Shown piece after piece: positions 23,690 to 33,822 of a stretch of DNA of 64,000 bases. The position numbers were made by a program, and so were the translations under genes. Source of the DNA: Oncomelania hupensis (taxonomy: Eukaryota; Mollusca; Gastropoda; Littorinimorpha; Pomatiopsidae); contig CM072523.1 of assembly GCA_036898135.1 (NCBI GenBank), positions 32,681,811 to 32,745,810 of the forward strand. Reading direction: 5' to 3'. A model generated the notes under the pieces. It worked only from the letters and a program-made list of their open reading frames with translations, was not told where the DNA came from and made no database searches. Position 1 is the stretch's first letter, and each line of letters starts with the position of its first letter.

Positions 23690-25365
23690 GTGTGTTGTTT
23701 GTTTTTTTTAGTTCTGAATTCTGTATGGAAGACTATCTATCTAATTTTTTTTTTTAAATAAGGTCCTTGGATCATTTAATAACTTTTTAAAATCATTTTA
23801 CCTAGTATAAAACTTTGGGGCGGAGAGACGGGGGAAGGATGAATTGGTGCCAGACTCCCATTAATTATTTGTGCCAGTTTGTCTAGTATTGCGATAATAC
23901 TGAAACACAATTCGTCGCGATCAAGTGGGCGTAGCAGCGCACAGTTCAAATTAATATTATGTGTCGCTGTATTCGCTATTTTTGAGCTTTTTTTGTCGGC
24001 TAAAATTGTGTCTGTACTCGCTATTTAATAGTTGATGTCGACTAATGTCGTTTCTACGGACGAATTCTTTTTTTTTTTTTAAGAATGTATATTCATTTCT
24101 GTTTTGACTTCTAAATCAAGTAAAACTGGCCACCCAAATCTGATGCAATGAGGCTGGATCGGTTTTGAAGAAATGTGTTTGTTTGTTTACCTTAAAGAAA
24201 CCTAAGGTAGAAAAATCGGCTTACAGGTCTACGTTATAGCCAATAAACATTTGACGTCATTTAGAGAAGAAAATAAAAGGAAGTATTAAGTTGCCTTGTC
24301 TACAGGCTAGACACCAATGGCGCCTGAAGGTGTGAAATCGATCCCGACTGCAAACTTGTTTTTTCCAACCTAGTTCCAGTCATTCGCCGAAAAAGGTCAT
24401 CACCGAAGTCGAACAAAGCTCTCCGATGTGTTGCGAAATGATGCTTGCAAGACTACGACTAATTAAACATTAAAAATGATCGCTGTTGCTTCTAATTCTC
24501 TTCGATTTACACAGATTAGCATTTCGCAACGGTGTACTTGTTAAGATGAGCATAATTATTATCGACCATATTTAATAGTTGCGTTCCTTGATTTGCATTT
24601 TGTTAGTTCTCTGCAGTAGGCTAATAATTGCATTCCCCATTTCCTGCCTAGATCCAAGTAGACACTGTTATACAGTATACATAGGCTTCATCTACATTAT
24701 ATTATTATAAGTCAGTCTCCGCGCAGTGAAGAAGCTCACTAGCAGAATATAATTATTAGACCTGTATTTTGTGTGTTTTATACGTAAATAAAATGTATAA
24801 ACTACATGTATATATATTCTAATTAATAATATTTAGGCCTATACTTTATAATATTCGAATCTTTAAATTTCCGGAGAAGGACGAGTAGGCTAAGCGAAAT
24901 CTTTTCTTTTCTTTTTTTTTATAACTCGAGATCAGAGCAAAGAGCTTATTACGGAAAGAGGGGGAACTTCCATTATGTCCTATACAAAAATGCGAGACGC
25001 TCTCACGGATTATTTCCCTTTGCTCGGGCTGGCTATATTTCATCATCTGCTTTATGAATGATCTGTGCGTGGTAACTTATTGAGCCTAGCCGATTGCAAA
25101 AGAACATTTTTATGGCAACGTTTGCAAAAACCAAACTTTTAACCATCATTATTATTAACATTCCGCTACTGCTGTCTTTTTTTGTTTTTTGTTTATGTTT
25201 ACTTATTAACATTTATTAGGTGCTTTTATGCTGCTTATGTGTGTATGTCATAGGTTCGTTTTCTGCCCTGGAATTTATTATTTTTTAATCAACGACAGAT
25301 ATTTTAAAATTAAAATATGCATGACAGACTGTTTCATTTATCCGAAACTGTGTAAATCCGTAATC

Positions 25366-25368
<3 letters not shown>
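23690..25368. other. Mostly unique sequence
   Basis: No gene recognised. It contains the 24340-24430 repeat listed separately and a TGACGTCA palindrome at 24252. Confidence 0.4.
24340..24430. repeat. Dispersed repeat, inverted relative to 27540-27628
   Basis: The core CAACCTAGTTCCAGTCATTC, with flanking ACTTGTTTTTTC and CGCCGAAAAAGG, occurs as its reverse complement at 27540-27628, 3.2 kb away, with about 85% identity by eye. Confidence 0.75.

Positions 25369-25431
<63 letters not shown>
25369..25431. repeat. (GA)n microsatellite
   Basis: About 31 perfect units. Confidence 0.97.
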
Positions 25432-25436
<5 letters not shown>

Positions 25437-25634
25437 GGGGGTTTGGGGAAGAGAAAGCTCTGTCATTCAATCAATTAATCACAATAAAGCACAATAACAA
25501 AATGTTTCACTAATAGTGTGAATTTAATTTATATCAGGTGTCCCCATACCCCCCAACCCTCTCACCTCCCACATCACTGGCTTAATAACATCAGTAACTT
25601 CATGGAAAATAATTAATTAATCAGACAAAACAAT

Positions 25635-25899
25635 CAGTGAACTGTTCTTTAGCGATTAGGTCTTCTTTGACGATGACCCCACTGCAGCCAGAGTCTCTTA
25701 GAACAGTCACTTCATGATTTCCGACGCGTCCCTTTGAAACAGGCATGTTCTGGACGGTCACAGCTGCGCTGGCGACGACGGGGATGGATTTTCCGTTGGC
25801 AAGGAGAAGTTGGCCATCGGTCATGCACTCTTGCACGTCCGCAGGAGTAGCTGTGCGCTTGGTCTCACTCGGAAGAATGACGCTCCCGCCGCACACTTG
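25635..25899 (-). mobile_element. 265-bp Gypsy fragment (gag-pol junction to protease)
   Basis: Identical by eye to 31303-31567 of the full Gypsy copy except for one base. It encodes the protease start with the active-site DSG (LRDSGCSGVIV). The one difference matters: the codon two before the NMPVSK start of the uninterrupted pol frame is CAG here and TAG at 31417-31419 in the long copy. No LTR or other Gypsy sequence adjoins it. Confidence 0.9.
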
Positions 25900-26352
25900 C
25901 AGAAATTCACAGATCAGAACAAGGACTGAGTTTCTACCTTACATGTTTTTTTCCGTTTACACTCAAACGAAAAGGGATTACAACAGATCAAGGACCATTT
26001 TTATGTCTAGGTAAGGGGTTATCTTGCACAGTATTTGATCACGAGGAGAAAACAGATGTAGTCTAATTTAACTTGTTAACATAAGCAGTTTGACGAAGCC
26101 AAACTGCCAATCTAGCATCTACTTTGAAATATAAGCACAAATATAGTTAAACAACCTAGTAATAACGTAAACAGTGAGCGACCTGTTGAACGTAAACTGT
26201 CAGCAAGCAAACTGTTTTGGATTTAGCACATAGGTATAACATGAATCATTCAAGCCGCTCTCCGATTGTTTTAACACTAACAGCACTGCAGCGGTCATAT
26301 TTTAGACCTACATAAACACACACAAAAATGAAGTTTTTCAATTGCAATTTAC

Positions 26353-26492
26353 CTTTCTTTGTCTCTTGGAAATTTGAAAAAGGACTTGCCAACACAACTT
26401 TTTTTGTATCTGGCATTATGGCAATTGATGGCTGTGCAAAAGTCACCGCCCTGTTTCACTCGGTCGCCTTTTGACTTTCTGCCACGAGCCAT
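26353..26492 (-). CDS. First exon of a THAP-domain protein
   Basis: From ATG at 26492 (minus) a 46-codon frame reads a basic leader (MARGRKSKGDR), then DFCTAINCHNARYKKSC and GKSFFKFPRDKE, and ends at a good donor, AAAG then GTAAAT (phase 2). The C-x4-C pair and the F-x-F-P-x-D/K block are the N-terminal half of the C2CH THAP zinc finger, a DNA-binding module found in host regulators and in P-element-like transposases. An intron directly after the FPxD block is common for such genes. The second half (Trp, C-x2-H) was not found to the left, where the 265-bp Gypsy fragment lies. It may be a live gene with distant exons or a relic. Confidence 0.6.
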
Positions 26493-26605
26493 TTTCAGCA
26501 TGCTGACAAGGGCGCATAACTCGTACCTTTCGTCTCGCGGTTCTGTTCCAAGTTCCCCCTCTTTCTATCATTAAGCTCTTTGATCAGAGTTAAATTAATA
26601 GTTAG

Positions 26606-26662
26606 TTAGTTATTCATTGCTTACATGATCCAGCGGATTGCAAAGAGCCGAATCACAAATTT
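26606..26662. repeat. Dispersed repeat, copy 2
   Basis: Second copy of the sequence at 13880-13945, same orientation. Confidence 0.65.
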
Positions 26663-27029
26663 ACTGTATCAGTTAAAAAGAATAATATTGCTATAATATA
26701 GTTAAATAAATAATTGCTTTTCGTGCTTGCAATAAAAATGTCACTGTTTTTTTAGACTATTATAAACTTGCTTTGCCTTGTTGTGCTGAAGGGACATCAA
26801 CGTATCCATAGCGCTTAGAAATTTTGTCATGGTTTTATTGTTGATATAGATGTGAAATATCGTTGTATGTGTGCATTATGTGTCATGTATTATTTTTACT
26901 CTTTATTACTAAGTGTGTCAGTATATTAATCATCATAAAATAAAAATAATACTAACTGCTTCAAAATGCAAATCTCGACTTGACTCACAGCTTGAAGCTG
27001 TGCAGATCGAAACAGAATATGATTTAGAA

Positions 27030-27272
27030 TGAACATTGAACATTGAGGTTTAACGTCTACACCCACCATTGGCGATATGGCAGACGGGGATAACCATCCC
27101 AGGGAAAGATGGATAGGGACCTGAATCAACACTAAACCACCAAAACAATCATACGGCTAAAATGGACAGTGAAAAATGGCCACATTTTATATCGCCCACC
27201 ACGGGATTCGAACCTGGGTCATCGGTGTGCCAGGCGAACGCTCTACCAATTGAGCTACGGCGGTGGGACAAA
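27030..27272 (-). mobile_element. tRNA-derived SINE (Ala-like head) with 9-bp target duplication
   Basis: The minus strand begins CCCACCGCCGTAGCTCAATT (A box) with the B box GGTTCGAATCC about 45 bp later and a matching acceptor end CGTGGTGGG. The anticodon-loop position reads CTGGCAC (GGC, Ala-like). The body ends in a TTTAACGTC/CATTGAA region. GATTTAGAA flanks it on both sides (27021-27029 and 27273-27281). A related copy is split by the Gypsy insertion. Confidence 0.8.
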
Positions 27273-27282
27273 GATTTAGAAG

Positions 27283-27324
27283 AGTTAAATTAACGTCCCC
27301 GCACACCGAGGCATATAGGGGACT
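27283..27324. mobile_element. 42-bp insert between 12-bp direct repeats
   Basis: AAGATTTAGAAG occurs exactly at 27271-27282 and 27325-27336. The 42 bp between contain TTAACGTCCCCGC and CATATAGGGGAC, resembling a SINE 3' tail. This looks like a minute, strongly 5'-truncated retroposon that reused the SINE target site. Confidence 0.45.
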
Positions 27325-27539
27325 AAGATTTAGAAGCAACAGCGGCTATTTTTATGCACGGATGTTTTACCACAGGCCCTGAAGTCTTTTCTTTCGTCTT
27401 TGTAAACTCGTGGGCCTCCTACATACGTACGTAGTATATCTAGTATGTAATCGAGTCCTACGAAAGACGAGACTTCCCAGCCTGTGGTTTCACGTAGTCC
27501 TGCAAGCATTCGTTCGTAAAACATTGGATAGCTTCGCTC

Positions 27540-27628
27540 GACTCGGAGAGCTTCGTTCGACTTCGGGAATTTCCTTTTTCGGCGAATGACTGGAACTAGG
27601 TTGGAAAAAACAAGTTCGCATCCCGACT
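27540..27628. repeat. Dispersed repeat, inverted copy of 24340-24430
   Basis: Reverse-complement partner of the repeat described at 24340. Confidence 0.75.
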
Positions 27629-27904
27629 ATGTGCGTTATGGTGGGTGTTTTTTTCCGAATATTAACTACTTTCGACTCGGACAACGTCTCGAGGGTTTTC
27701 CCCGGGTACTCCGATTTGCTCCCTAAGCAAAATGTAAAACAATCGACACACACCACTAATAGTAAAACGTTGGGTTTGGCGCGCAACAGCCTGCGACTGC
27801 GCCTTCCACAGGGGAGGCAGCCCATAATTTTAAGATCAAATGGAGCAATAAAGCGTCCAAAAGCCAAACGTCGAAAGAAGAAATGAAAGAATGGATACAG
27901 GCTC

Positions 27905-27934
27905 GTTGAATGAATGAACAATGAAGTTTCACGT
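27905..27934 (-). mobile_element. SINE split by Gypsy, left part
   Basis: TGAATGAACAATGAAGTTTC aligns with 27026-27050 of the intact SINE. The remainder of the same SINE continues at 33823 beyond the Gypsy insertion. Confidence 0.7.
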
Positions 27935-28556
27935 TGTTACACTCCGTTCGATGTTGGTGTTTTTCTATCAGTAGTTGATTCAGCCCCAATGCTGAAGTAC
28001 TGATGAGTGTAGCTCAGATTCGTTTGTCCACGCAGCCCGTCCAATCATCAACAAGTCAGGAGTCGACGTATGAAGTTTTCCACTTTTATTCAGCACACAT
28101 CAACAACTGCATACAATCGCTCAATCGCTTTTCCACTCTCAACTTGTTACTTTCCAACTCACTATCAACACCCTCTTTTGAAACAGTGCAGCACTTATAT
28201 AGTCTCTTCATACTCCCGAACAATTTAGAACACGGTAGAATGACGCACTGCCACCAATCAAATGAAACTTCGTCATCACTGACTTACGTCATACATCTTT
28301 CTACACATTCCAGGAACGTTCTCAAACTTCGACATTTATCAGGAAGTTTCTATCGACAGTAAACACGCAAATCTAGAGAATTCTCCAATAATATCGACTA
28401 ACGAAAATCATCAATATTATACAAAGCTTCCACTAACCACAATGCAAACACAAATCAAAGGTAAATAAACTCTATTATTGAATACTTTGCAAAGCGAAAC
28501 GATTAGATCTATCGTGCGCGTTTCAGACATACTATCCTTCGCGTTTCAACGTAACA
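27935..28556 (-). mobile_element. Gypsy 3' LTR (left LTR)
   Basis: 622 bp, TGTTAC..GTAACA. On the minus strand it holds a TATA box (ACTATATAAG about 28203-28194) and an AATAAA signal (about 28092-28085). It differs from the right LTR at about seven positions. The flanking CACGT (27930-27934) is repeated at 33818-33822. Confidence 0.95.
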
Positions 28557-28585
28557 TAACCCCCCACTCAAGAAGAAATTTACCC
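28557..28585 (-). promoter_or_regulatory. Polypurine tract / 3' end of Gypsy internal region
   Basis: Minus strand TTGAGTGGGGGGTTA sits directly before the 3' LTR TGTTACG, the expected place for plus-strand DNA priming in an LTR element. Confidence 0.7.
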
Positions 28586-28692
28586 AATTTCTTTTAACAA
28601 CGTTGAAACGTAATGCACAAACAAAGTACAGAATTAAAACTTATTTCAGACTGTCTGAAAATTGTCAATGTTCTCAGTTCATTCACACACAG

Positions 28693-29487
28693 TCAATGTT
28701 CTTTCATCCGCAAGGAAACAACGCCCTCGTCCGTTACTGTCGTCATCGGCCCAGGGTCAAAGACAGTGATCGCGTGGGATTTCCTGGAGTCAGTGCATCC
28801 TCCGTTGTCTCCTTCTTCCATCGAACGTCCGATGAAATCGATGTGGTCAGCTCCCAGAATGCACTTGCTGGGTCTCACGGACAGGTTGGCTGCTGTGAGA
28901 CGGTAAAACAGCTCCCTCAAGGTCTGCAGATGCTCTTCCCAGGTGCGAGTGTGGACTAGCAGGTCGTCCCAGTAACACACGACGTTGTCCATCCCATTGA
29001 GCATCTTTCTCATTTCTCTCTTTAGGGTAGCTCCGCTGTTGACCATGCCAAAGGGCATCCTTAGGCACTCGTACGTCCCATCAGGAGTTATGAAAGCAGT
29101 CTTTGGTATGTCCTGTTGACGCACGGGGACTTGCCAATAACCCTTGCTGAGGTCAATCTTTGAGAAGATTCTACTCCCCGATAATTGGCGGAAGAGGTCT
29201 GCTGCAGTAGGCATCGGCTCAGGGTCGAAGACTGTGATCTTATTAACGTTCCTGTAGTCGATGCATACTCTGTTGCTCCCGTCCTTCTTCTTCACGACCA
29301 CGACATGGGACGCGTAGGGGGAACTGGACTCCCTGATGATGCCCATCTTCAGCATCTCATCGATGTCTTTTTTCAAGGATTCACGGGCCTTGAAAGGGAT
29401 CGGGAAGGGTATTTGAAGTGAGGTTGACTTCATGTTCGACCAAAGTCGTAGAGCCTGGGACATCGCTGAAGCTATGGGGGAACTCAC
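28693..29487 (-). pseudogene. Gypsy reverse transcriptase domain, RNase H missing
   Basis: The frame contains RT finger and palm motifs: IIRESSSPYASHVVVVKKKD, VCIDYRNVN, FSKIDLSKGYWQVPV, RMPFGMVNSGATL and the catalytic YWDD box (CYWDDLLVHT). After HIDFIGRSM it does not continue into connection and RNase H. It runs into about 35 residues that are a diverged repeat of the upstream CIDYRN..ITVFDP segment, then stops 137 bp from the LTR. It is in the +1 frame relative to the protease-integrase frame; the shift lies about 29408. In a working element the two would be one polyprotein. Confidence 0.85.
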
Positions 29488-31414
29488 CCATAAGGTCCTT
29501 GAGCTCCATCTTTTGACCTTCCGTCAAGCGTGGTCCTAGCTTAACATCATTGATGCCTTCTTTGCTATGGAAGTCTCCCAGTTCCAACAGTTCCTCGCTG
29601 TCAAAGCTGTCGTCGATCTCAGCTGCTGTTGCTGCATGTACAGTCTCTGATGGCCTTTCCACGTACAGCTTAAGAAGGTTGGCGTGGTATATCTTGGAAT
29701 GCTGGCCGACCTTCACCTTGTAGTCGTTGATTCCCACCACGGTCTCCACTTCGTACGGGCCTTTCCACTGCATCAGCAACTTATTATGATCAGTAGGTAA
29801 CAGCACCAGCACTTTGTTGCCAGGTTTGAACTTCCTGTTTACAGCCCTACGATCGTAGTAGTGCTTTCCACAGTCTTGGGACTTCTTCAGGTTTTCTCTG
29901 GCTATCTCGAGAGTCTGCTCCAGCTTCTCCCGTAGCTCAAACACGTACTGGTAGCTATTCTTCACCTCTGGGGTCTCTACTTCTTTCGTCCACAGTTCTT
30001 TAAGGATATACATCGGCCCTCGGATGATTCTTCCGTAAAACACCTCGAACGGAGAAAAGCCGGTGGACTCCTGCGGTACTTCTCTGTAGGCGAAAAGTAA
30101 TGCGTTGATGTAGCGATGCCATTGTCTGGGCTGCTCGCTGCATAGTTTCTTCAGGGTGGACTTCAGCGTAGCATTGAACTTTTCGACAAGCCCATTGCAC
30201 ATCGGATGGTAAGGTGTTGTAGTCAAATGCCGTATACTCAGCAGTCTGTTGACCTCCTTCATACAGTCAGAGACGAACTGTGTCCCGAGGTCTGTAAGGA
30301 TCTCTTCAGGCACTCCGAGTCTGCTGAACATGTCCACCAGCGCCTCTGCAACAGTCTCAGTGTCAATCTTCTTCAGAGGCACTGCTTCTGAGTACCGAGT
30401 CGCATAGTCCACTAAAGTCAGTACCCATCGATGACCTTCTTCACTCGGAGGTCTTATTTCGCTGATTAAGTCTAAGGCCACCCTCTTGAAAGGTCGGTCG
30501 ATCAGGGGCATCCTCTGCATAGGCACTTTCGGGACCCTTCCTCGAGGTATGGTCTTCTGGCAAATGTCACATGATCGGCAGAAACGGCTGACATCCGCAT
30601 GAAGTCCTGGCCAGTAGAACACCGCCTGGATTCTGTCTGACGTCTTCTTGATGCCTAGGTGACCTCCCATGATTGAGTCGTGAGCTACTTCCATCACCTG
30701 GCGCCTTAGGGGTAATGGTACCAATACTTGACGTAGTGGTTTCCCTCCGTTGACCCTCGGGTGCTGGAAGATTTGGTACAGGATCTTGGCCTTCACCTCA
30801 AAATATACCGTGCCACTGCCTTTGGTCACGTGGTCTTGGCGGTTCCTGTACTTGTTTAAAAAGCTATCAGCTTCCTGGAGCTGGATCAGTTTATCTCTGT
30901 CCACGATGGCAGCTTTGGAGCTGACGGCGACCTTCAGTGGCGTAGACGTCTTGTCTCTCTTGGCCTGGGCCCTAGTAGTAGCGGCACCGACGATCTCTGG
31001 TCGGCAGGGCTGAGCCGGAGTAACCACATTGTCCCGTAGCAGTTCTGTAAGGTCTCCATCGGGAAATGGCAATGGATCCTCCTCCGCAACTTTGACACGT
31101 TGGGTTGAGGCAGGACTCCATTCTGAATCGGGGTCGTCGGGTCGTCTCGCGCCGTCGATGTTCCCGATCATCAAATCGTATAGCGGCTTCTTCAGGCAAA
31201 CCGCTTCTACTTCGCCTATGTAGAAAGGGGTGCTGACATGAATCTTCGCAACTGGCGCTCTCACACATTTGCTGTCGGCCATGAGTGTCCATTTAAAGTC
31301 GCCAGTGAACTGTTCTTTAGCGATTAGGTCTTCTTTGACGATGACCCCACTGCAGCCAGAGTCTCTTAGAACAGTCACTTCATGATTTCCGACGCGTCCC
31401 TTTGAAACAGGCAT
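29381..31414 (-). CDS. pol: Gypsy protease-integrase polyprotein
   Basis: 677-codon frame. Protease: DSG active site (LRDSGCSGVIV, residues 16-26). Then a linker and the integrase: H-x-H..C-x2-C zinc domain (HDSIMGGHLG, CRSCDIC, about residues 240-285), RNase H-fold core with the first Asp in VALDLISEI, second in ILTDLGTQF and the Glu in LVEKFN, and a C-terminal GPY motif (WKGPYEV). It then enters the RT N-terminal linker (FSDVPG) and stops at 29381. The pol frame is -1 relative to gag, as in many retroelements that frameshift. A TAG at 31417-31419 lies just upstream of the first Met, where the 265-bp fragment copy has CAG. All integrase residues I looked for are present. Confidence 0.92.
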   Translation of the reverse strand: MPVSKGRVGNHEVTVLRDSGCSGVIVKEDLIAKEQFTGDFKWTLMADSKCVRAPVAKIHVSTPFYIGEVEAVCLKKPLYDLMIGNIDGARRPDDPDSEWSPASTQRVKVAEEDPLPFPDGDLTELLRDNVVTPAQPCRPEIVGAATTRAQAKRDKTSTPLKVAVSSKAAIVDRDKLIQLQEADSFLNKYRNRQDHVTKGSGTVYFEVKAKILYQIFQHPRVNGGKPLRQVLVPLPLRRQVMEVAHDSIMGGHLGIKKTSDRIQAVFYWPGLHADVSRFCRSCDICQKTIPRGRVPKVPMQRMPLIDRPFKRVALDLISEIRPPSEEGHRWVLTLVDYATRYSEAVPLKKIDTETVAEALVDMFSRLGVPEEILTDLGTQFVSDCMKEVNRLLSIRHLTTTPYHPMCNGLVEKFNATLKSTLKKLCSEQPRQWHRYINALLFAYREVPQESTGFSPFEVFYGRIIRGPMYILKELWTKEVETPEVKNSYQYVFELREKLEQTLEIARENLKKSQDCGKHYYDRRAVNRKFKPGNKVLVLLPTDHNKLLMQWKGPYEVETVVGINDYKVKVGQHSKIYHANLLKLYVERPSETVHAATAAEIDDSFDSEELLELGDFHSKEGINDVKLGPRLTEGQKMELKDLMGEFPHSFSDVPGSTTLVEHEVNLTSNTLPDPFQGP

Positions 31415-31488
31415 GTTCTAGACGGTCACAGCTGCGCTGGCGACGACGGGGATGGATTTTCCGTTGGCAAGGAGAAGTTGGCCATCGG

Positions 31489-32678
31489 TCATGCACTCTT
31501 GCACGTCCGCAGGAGTAGCTGTGCGCTTGGTCTCACTCGGAAGAATGACGCTCCCGCCGCACACTTGACTTGATGGTCAGATCTACTGGTTTGACGTTGA
31601 TTGGAGAACCGCCTCTGCCGGTTGCCCGCCGCTGCATTGTCCGTACTGCTCCGCTGTCCGCTACTTTTGTTTTGAGGACAGTTAGCCGCTCTGTGGTCTG
31701 TAGCGTTGCAGGTAAAACAGCCTCTTGAATGCCCTTCCCTGGGAGGTGGCGTGGAATCCGTCTGTCTCTGGCTCGTCTGACTTCCCTGGATCTGGTTCCC
31801 ATGGTTTCCAGTCTTCTGAAAATGTTTCATCGCGCTGGGTGGCCCCAGGGTCTTCCCATGAGCGATGAGATATCTGTCAGCAGCCTCAGTCATATCTTTA
31901 AGCGTCTGCAGCTTTTGTAATTCTAAGTGGGTCGCTAGGTCCTTGTGACAGACATTGAGAAATTGTTCCTTCACGATCAGGTCATGGAGACTGTCGTAAG
32001 ACTTCCTTTCGCCTGATAATTCCACCCACTTGTGTAGATATGACGACAGGCGCTCCACAAATTGCTTTGGCGTCTCGTCTGACTTAGGCCGGCATTCACG
32101 GCAGCGTTTAAGGTAGCCCTTCTCTGTAAAGTTGTAGCACTGCAATAGGGCCTCTTTCAAGACGTCGTAGTCTTTAGCGTCATCGTCCGACAATCTGGTG
32201 TAGACGTCGAGTGCTTGCCCCGTCAGAAGTGCACTTAGTCGAATCGCCCAGTCTTGAGGTTGCCAGTTAGAGCTTTTGGCAAACTTTTCAAATCTCGCCA
32301 AATAACTGTCGATCTGGTCCTTCCCGTCGACAAACGCTGGCAATTTTGGAGCTTTGTTGTCACTGATAACTTGTGGCGCATGCTGATTGTTTTGGATACG
32401 CGCCAACTCTAGCTGGTACTGACGCTCAGCTTCTCTTTCTTCACGCCTCCGCTGTTCTTCTCTTTCTTGCCGCTGCTCTTCTCTTGCTCTTCTCTTTCTT
32501 CTCGGCGACGCTGTTCTTCCTTTTCTTCTCAGCGTCGCTGCTCATCTAATTCTCTTTCTTCACGGCGACGCTGGTCTTCTAATTCTCGTTCTTGTATTCT
32601 CTCCTGGGATTTGGCGTACTCCGTCAGCTGTTTGCCTTTTAGATTCAGTTCAATCCCTCTCTGCCAGAAGTCAGTCAT
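31489..32678 (-). pseudogene. gag: Gypsy gag, broken in the coiled-coil region
   Basis: Begins MTDFWQRGIELN (32678) and enters an Arg/Glu-rich coiled coil of repeats like REERELDEQRR. It continues with the Gypsy capsid-like region (NKAPKLPAFVDGKDQIDSYL, FVERLSSYLHKWVEL) and ends with a CCHC nucleocapsid knuckle (CFTCNATDHRAANC, about 31720). Two lesions are visible: TGA at 32529-32531 where neighbouring repeat units have CGA, and a frame change at about 32475-32500 within the repetitive coiled-coil DNA. The frame is also open upstream to 32900. Gag would form the particle; this copy should not make full-length Gag. Confidence 0.85.
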
Positions 32679-33195
32679 CTTGATGCTTTTCTGGAAAGTT
32701 ATTTTCTGGAAAAGTTCTTTTCTGGAAAGTTCTTGACTGTGCTGTACCTTTCTAGACTGTTCTAGAACAGCACGCTTTCTGCAGTAGCGCTGATGCTTGC
32801 CACTAGTCGCTTTCGTTGAGGCATGCCCCGCTGTCCTCGTCGTATGCGACGCTGCACCACGCTGGTGTTGATGTATACGCTCCTGTGCTGAAGTAGACAC
32901 GACGTCCGCTCGTGGCTCTCAGTAATGCTGGCGATGTAGCTCCGAGACTGTCCCTCGACGTAGTCTTGCGGCAGCCACGTAGTCCCGATCTGTTGTTCGC
33001 TCACGAAGCAACTCTTCAGCGACTACACGCCCTTGCAGTCAACCCGAATCTATCGGTGATGTAGTCCCAGTATGTTGGCCCCTCCCGACGCAACGTTGGC
33101 GGCTACCCTCGATGACTGCTTCTAGTAAAGTTGACTCGCTTGTTGTAGCAGTTGAACCCTTGGCTATGACGTGGATCGCAGCTTGGCCCCCAAAA

Positions 33196-33817
33196 TGTTA
33201 CACTCCGTTCGATGTTGGTGTTTTTCTATCAGTAGTTGATTCAGCCCCAATGCTGAAGTACTGATGAGTGTAGCTCAGATTCGTTTATCCACGCAGCCCG
33301 TCCAATCATCAACAAGTCAGGAGTCGACGTATGAAGTTTTCCACTTTTATTCAGCACACATCAACAACTGCATACAATCGCTCAATCGCTTTTCCACTCT
33401 CAACTTGTTACTTTCCAACTCACTATCAACACCCTCTTTTGAAACAGTGCGGCACTTATATAGTCTCTTCATATTCCCGAACAATTTAGAACACGGTAGA
33501 ATGACGCACTGCCACCAATCAAATGAAACTTCGTCATCACTGACTTACGTCATACATCTTTCTAAACATTCCAGGAACGTTCTCAAACTTCGACATTTAT
33601 CAGGAAGTTTCTATCGACAGTAAACACGCAAATCTAGAGAATTCTCCAATAATATCGACTAACGAAAATCATCAACATTATACAAAGCTTCCTCTAACCA
33701 CAATGCAAACACAAATCAAAGGTAAATAAACTCTATTATTGAATACTTTGCAAAGCAAAACGATTAGATCTATCGTGCGCGTTTCAGACATACTATCCTT
33801 CGCGTTTCAACGTAACA
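33196..33817 (-). mobile_element. Gypsy 5' LTR (right LTR)
   Basis: 622 bp, partner of the left LTR with about seven mismatches by eye. The minus-strand sequence right after it, TTTTGGGGGCCAAGCTG, occupies the primer-binding position; I cannot name the primer tRNA. Confidence 0.95.
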
Positions 33818-33822
33818 CACGT

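Larger units (their letters stand above)
27935..33817 (-). mobile_element. Near-complete Gypsy (Ty3-like) LTR retrotransposon, order PR-IN-RT
   Basis: 5883 bp, bounded by two 622-bp LTRs with about 1% divergence and a perfect 5-bp target duplication (CACGT). In the minus direction: 5' LTR, leader, gag with CCHC knuckle, protease, integrase (H2C2, DDE, GPY), RT, a G-rich polypurine tract (GAGTGGGGGGTTA) and 3' LTR. Ordinary Ty3/Gypsy elements have RT-RNase H before integrase. This copia-like order in a Gypsy-type RT is known from the Gmr1 group (first described in cod). The copy carries gag and pol lesions and has no RNase H, so it is probably not autonomous, though recently inserted. Confidence 0.92.

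Noticed and set aside
27191..27272. Functional tRNA-Ala gene
   Set aside because: The acceptor stem pairs well, but anticodon and T stems do not, and it forms the head of a SINE with a target duplication.
28003..28362. 119-residue protein encoded twice (also 33264-33623)
   Set aside because: Identical because both copies are the Gypsy LTRs read on the non-element strand.
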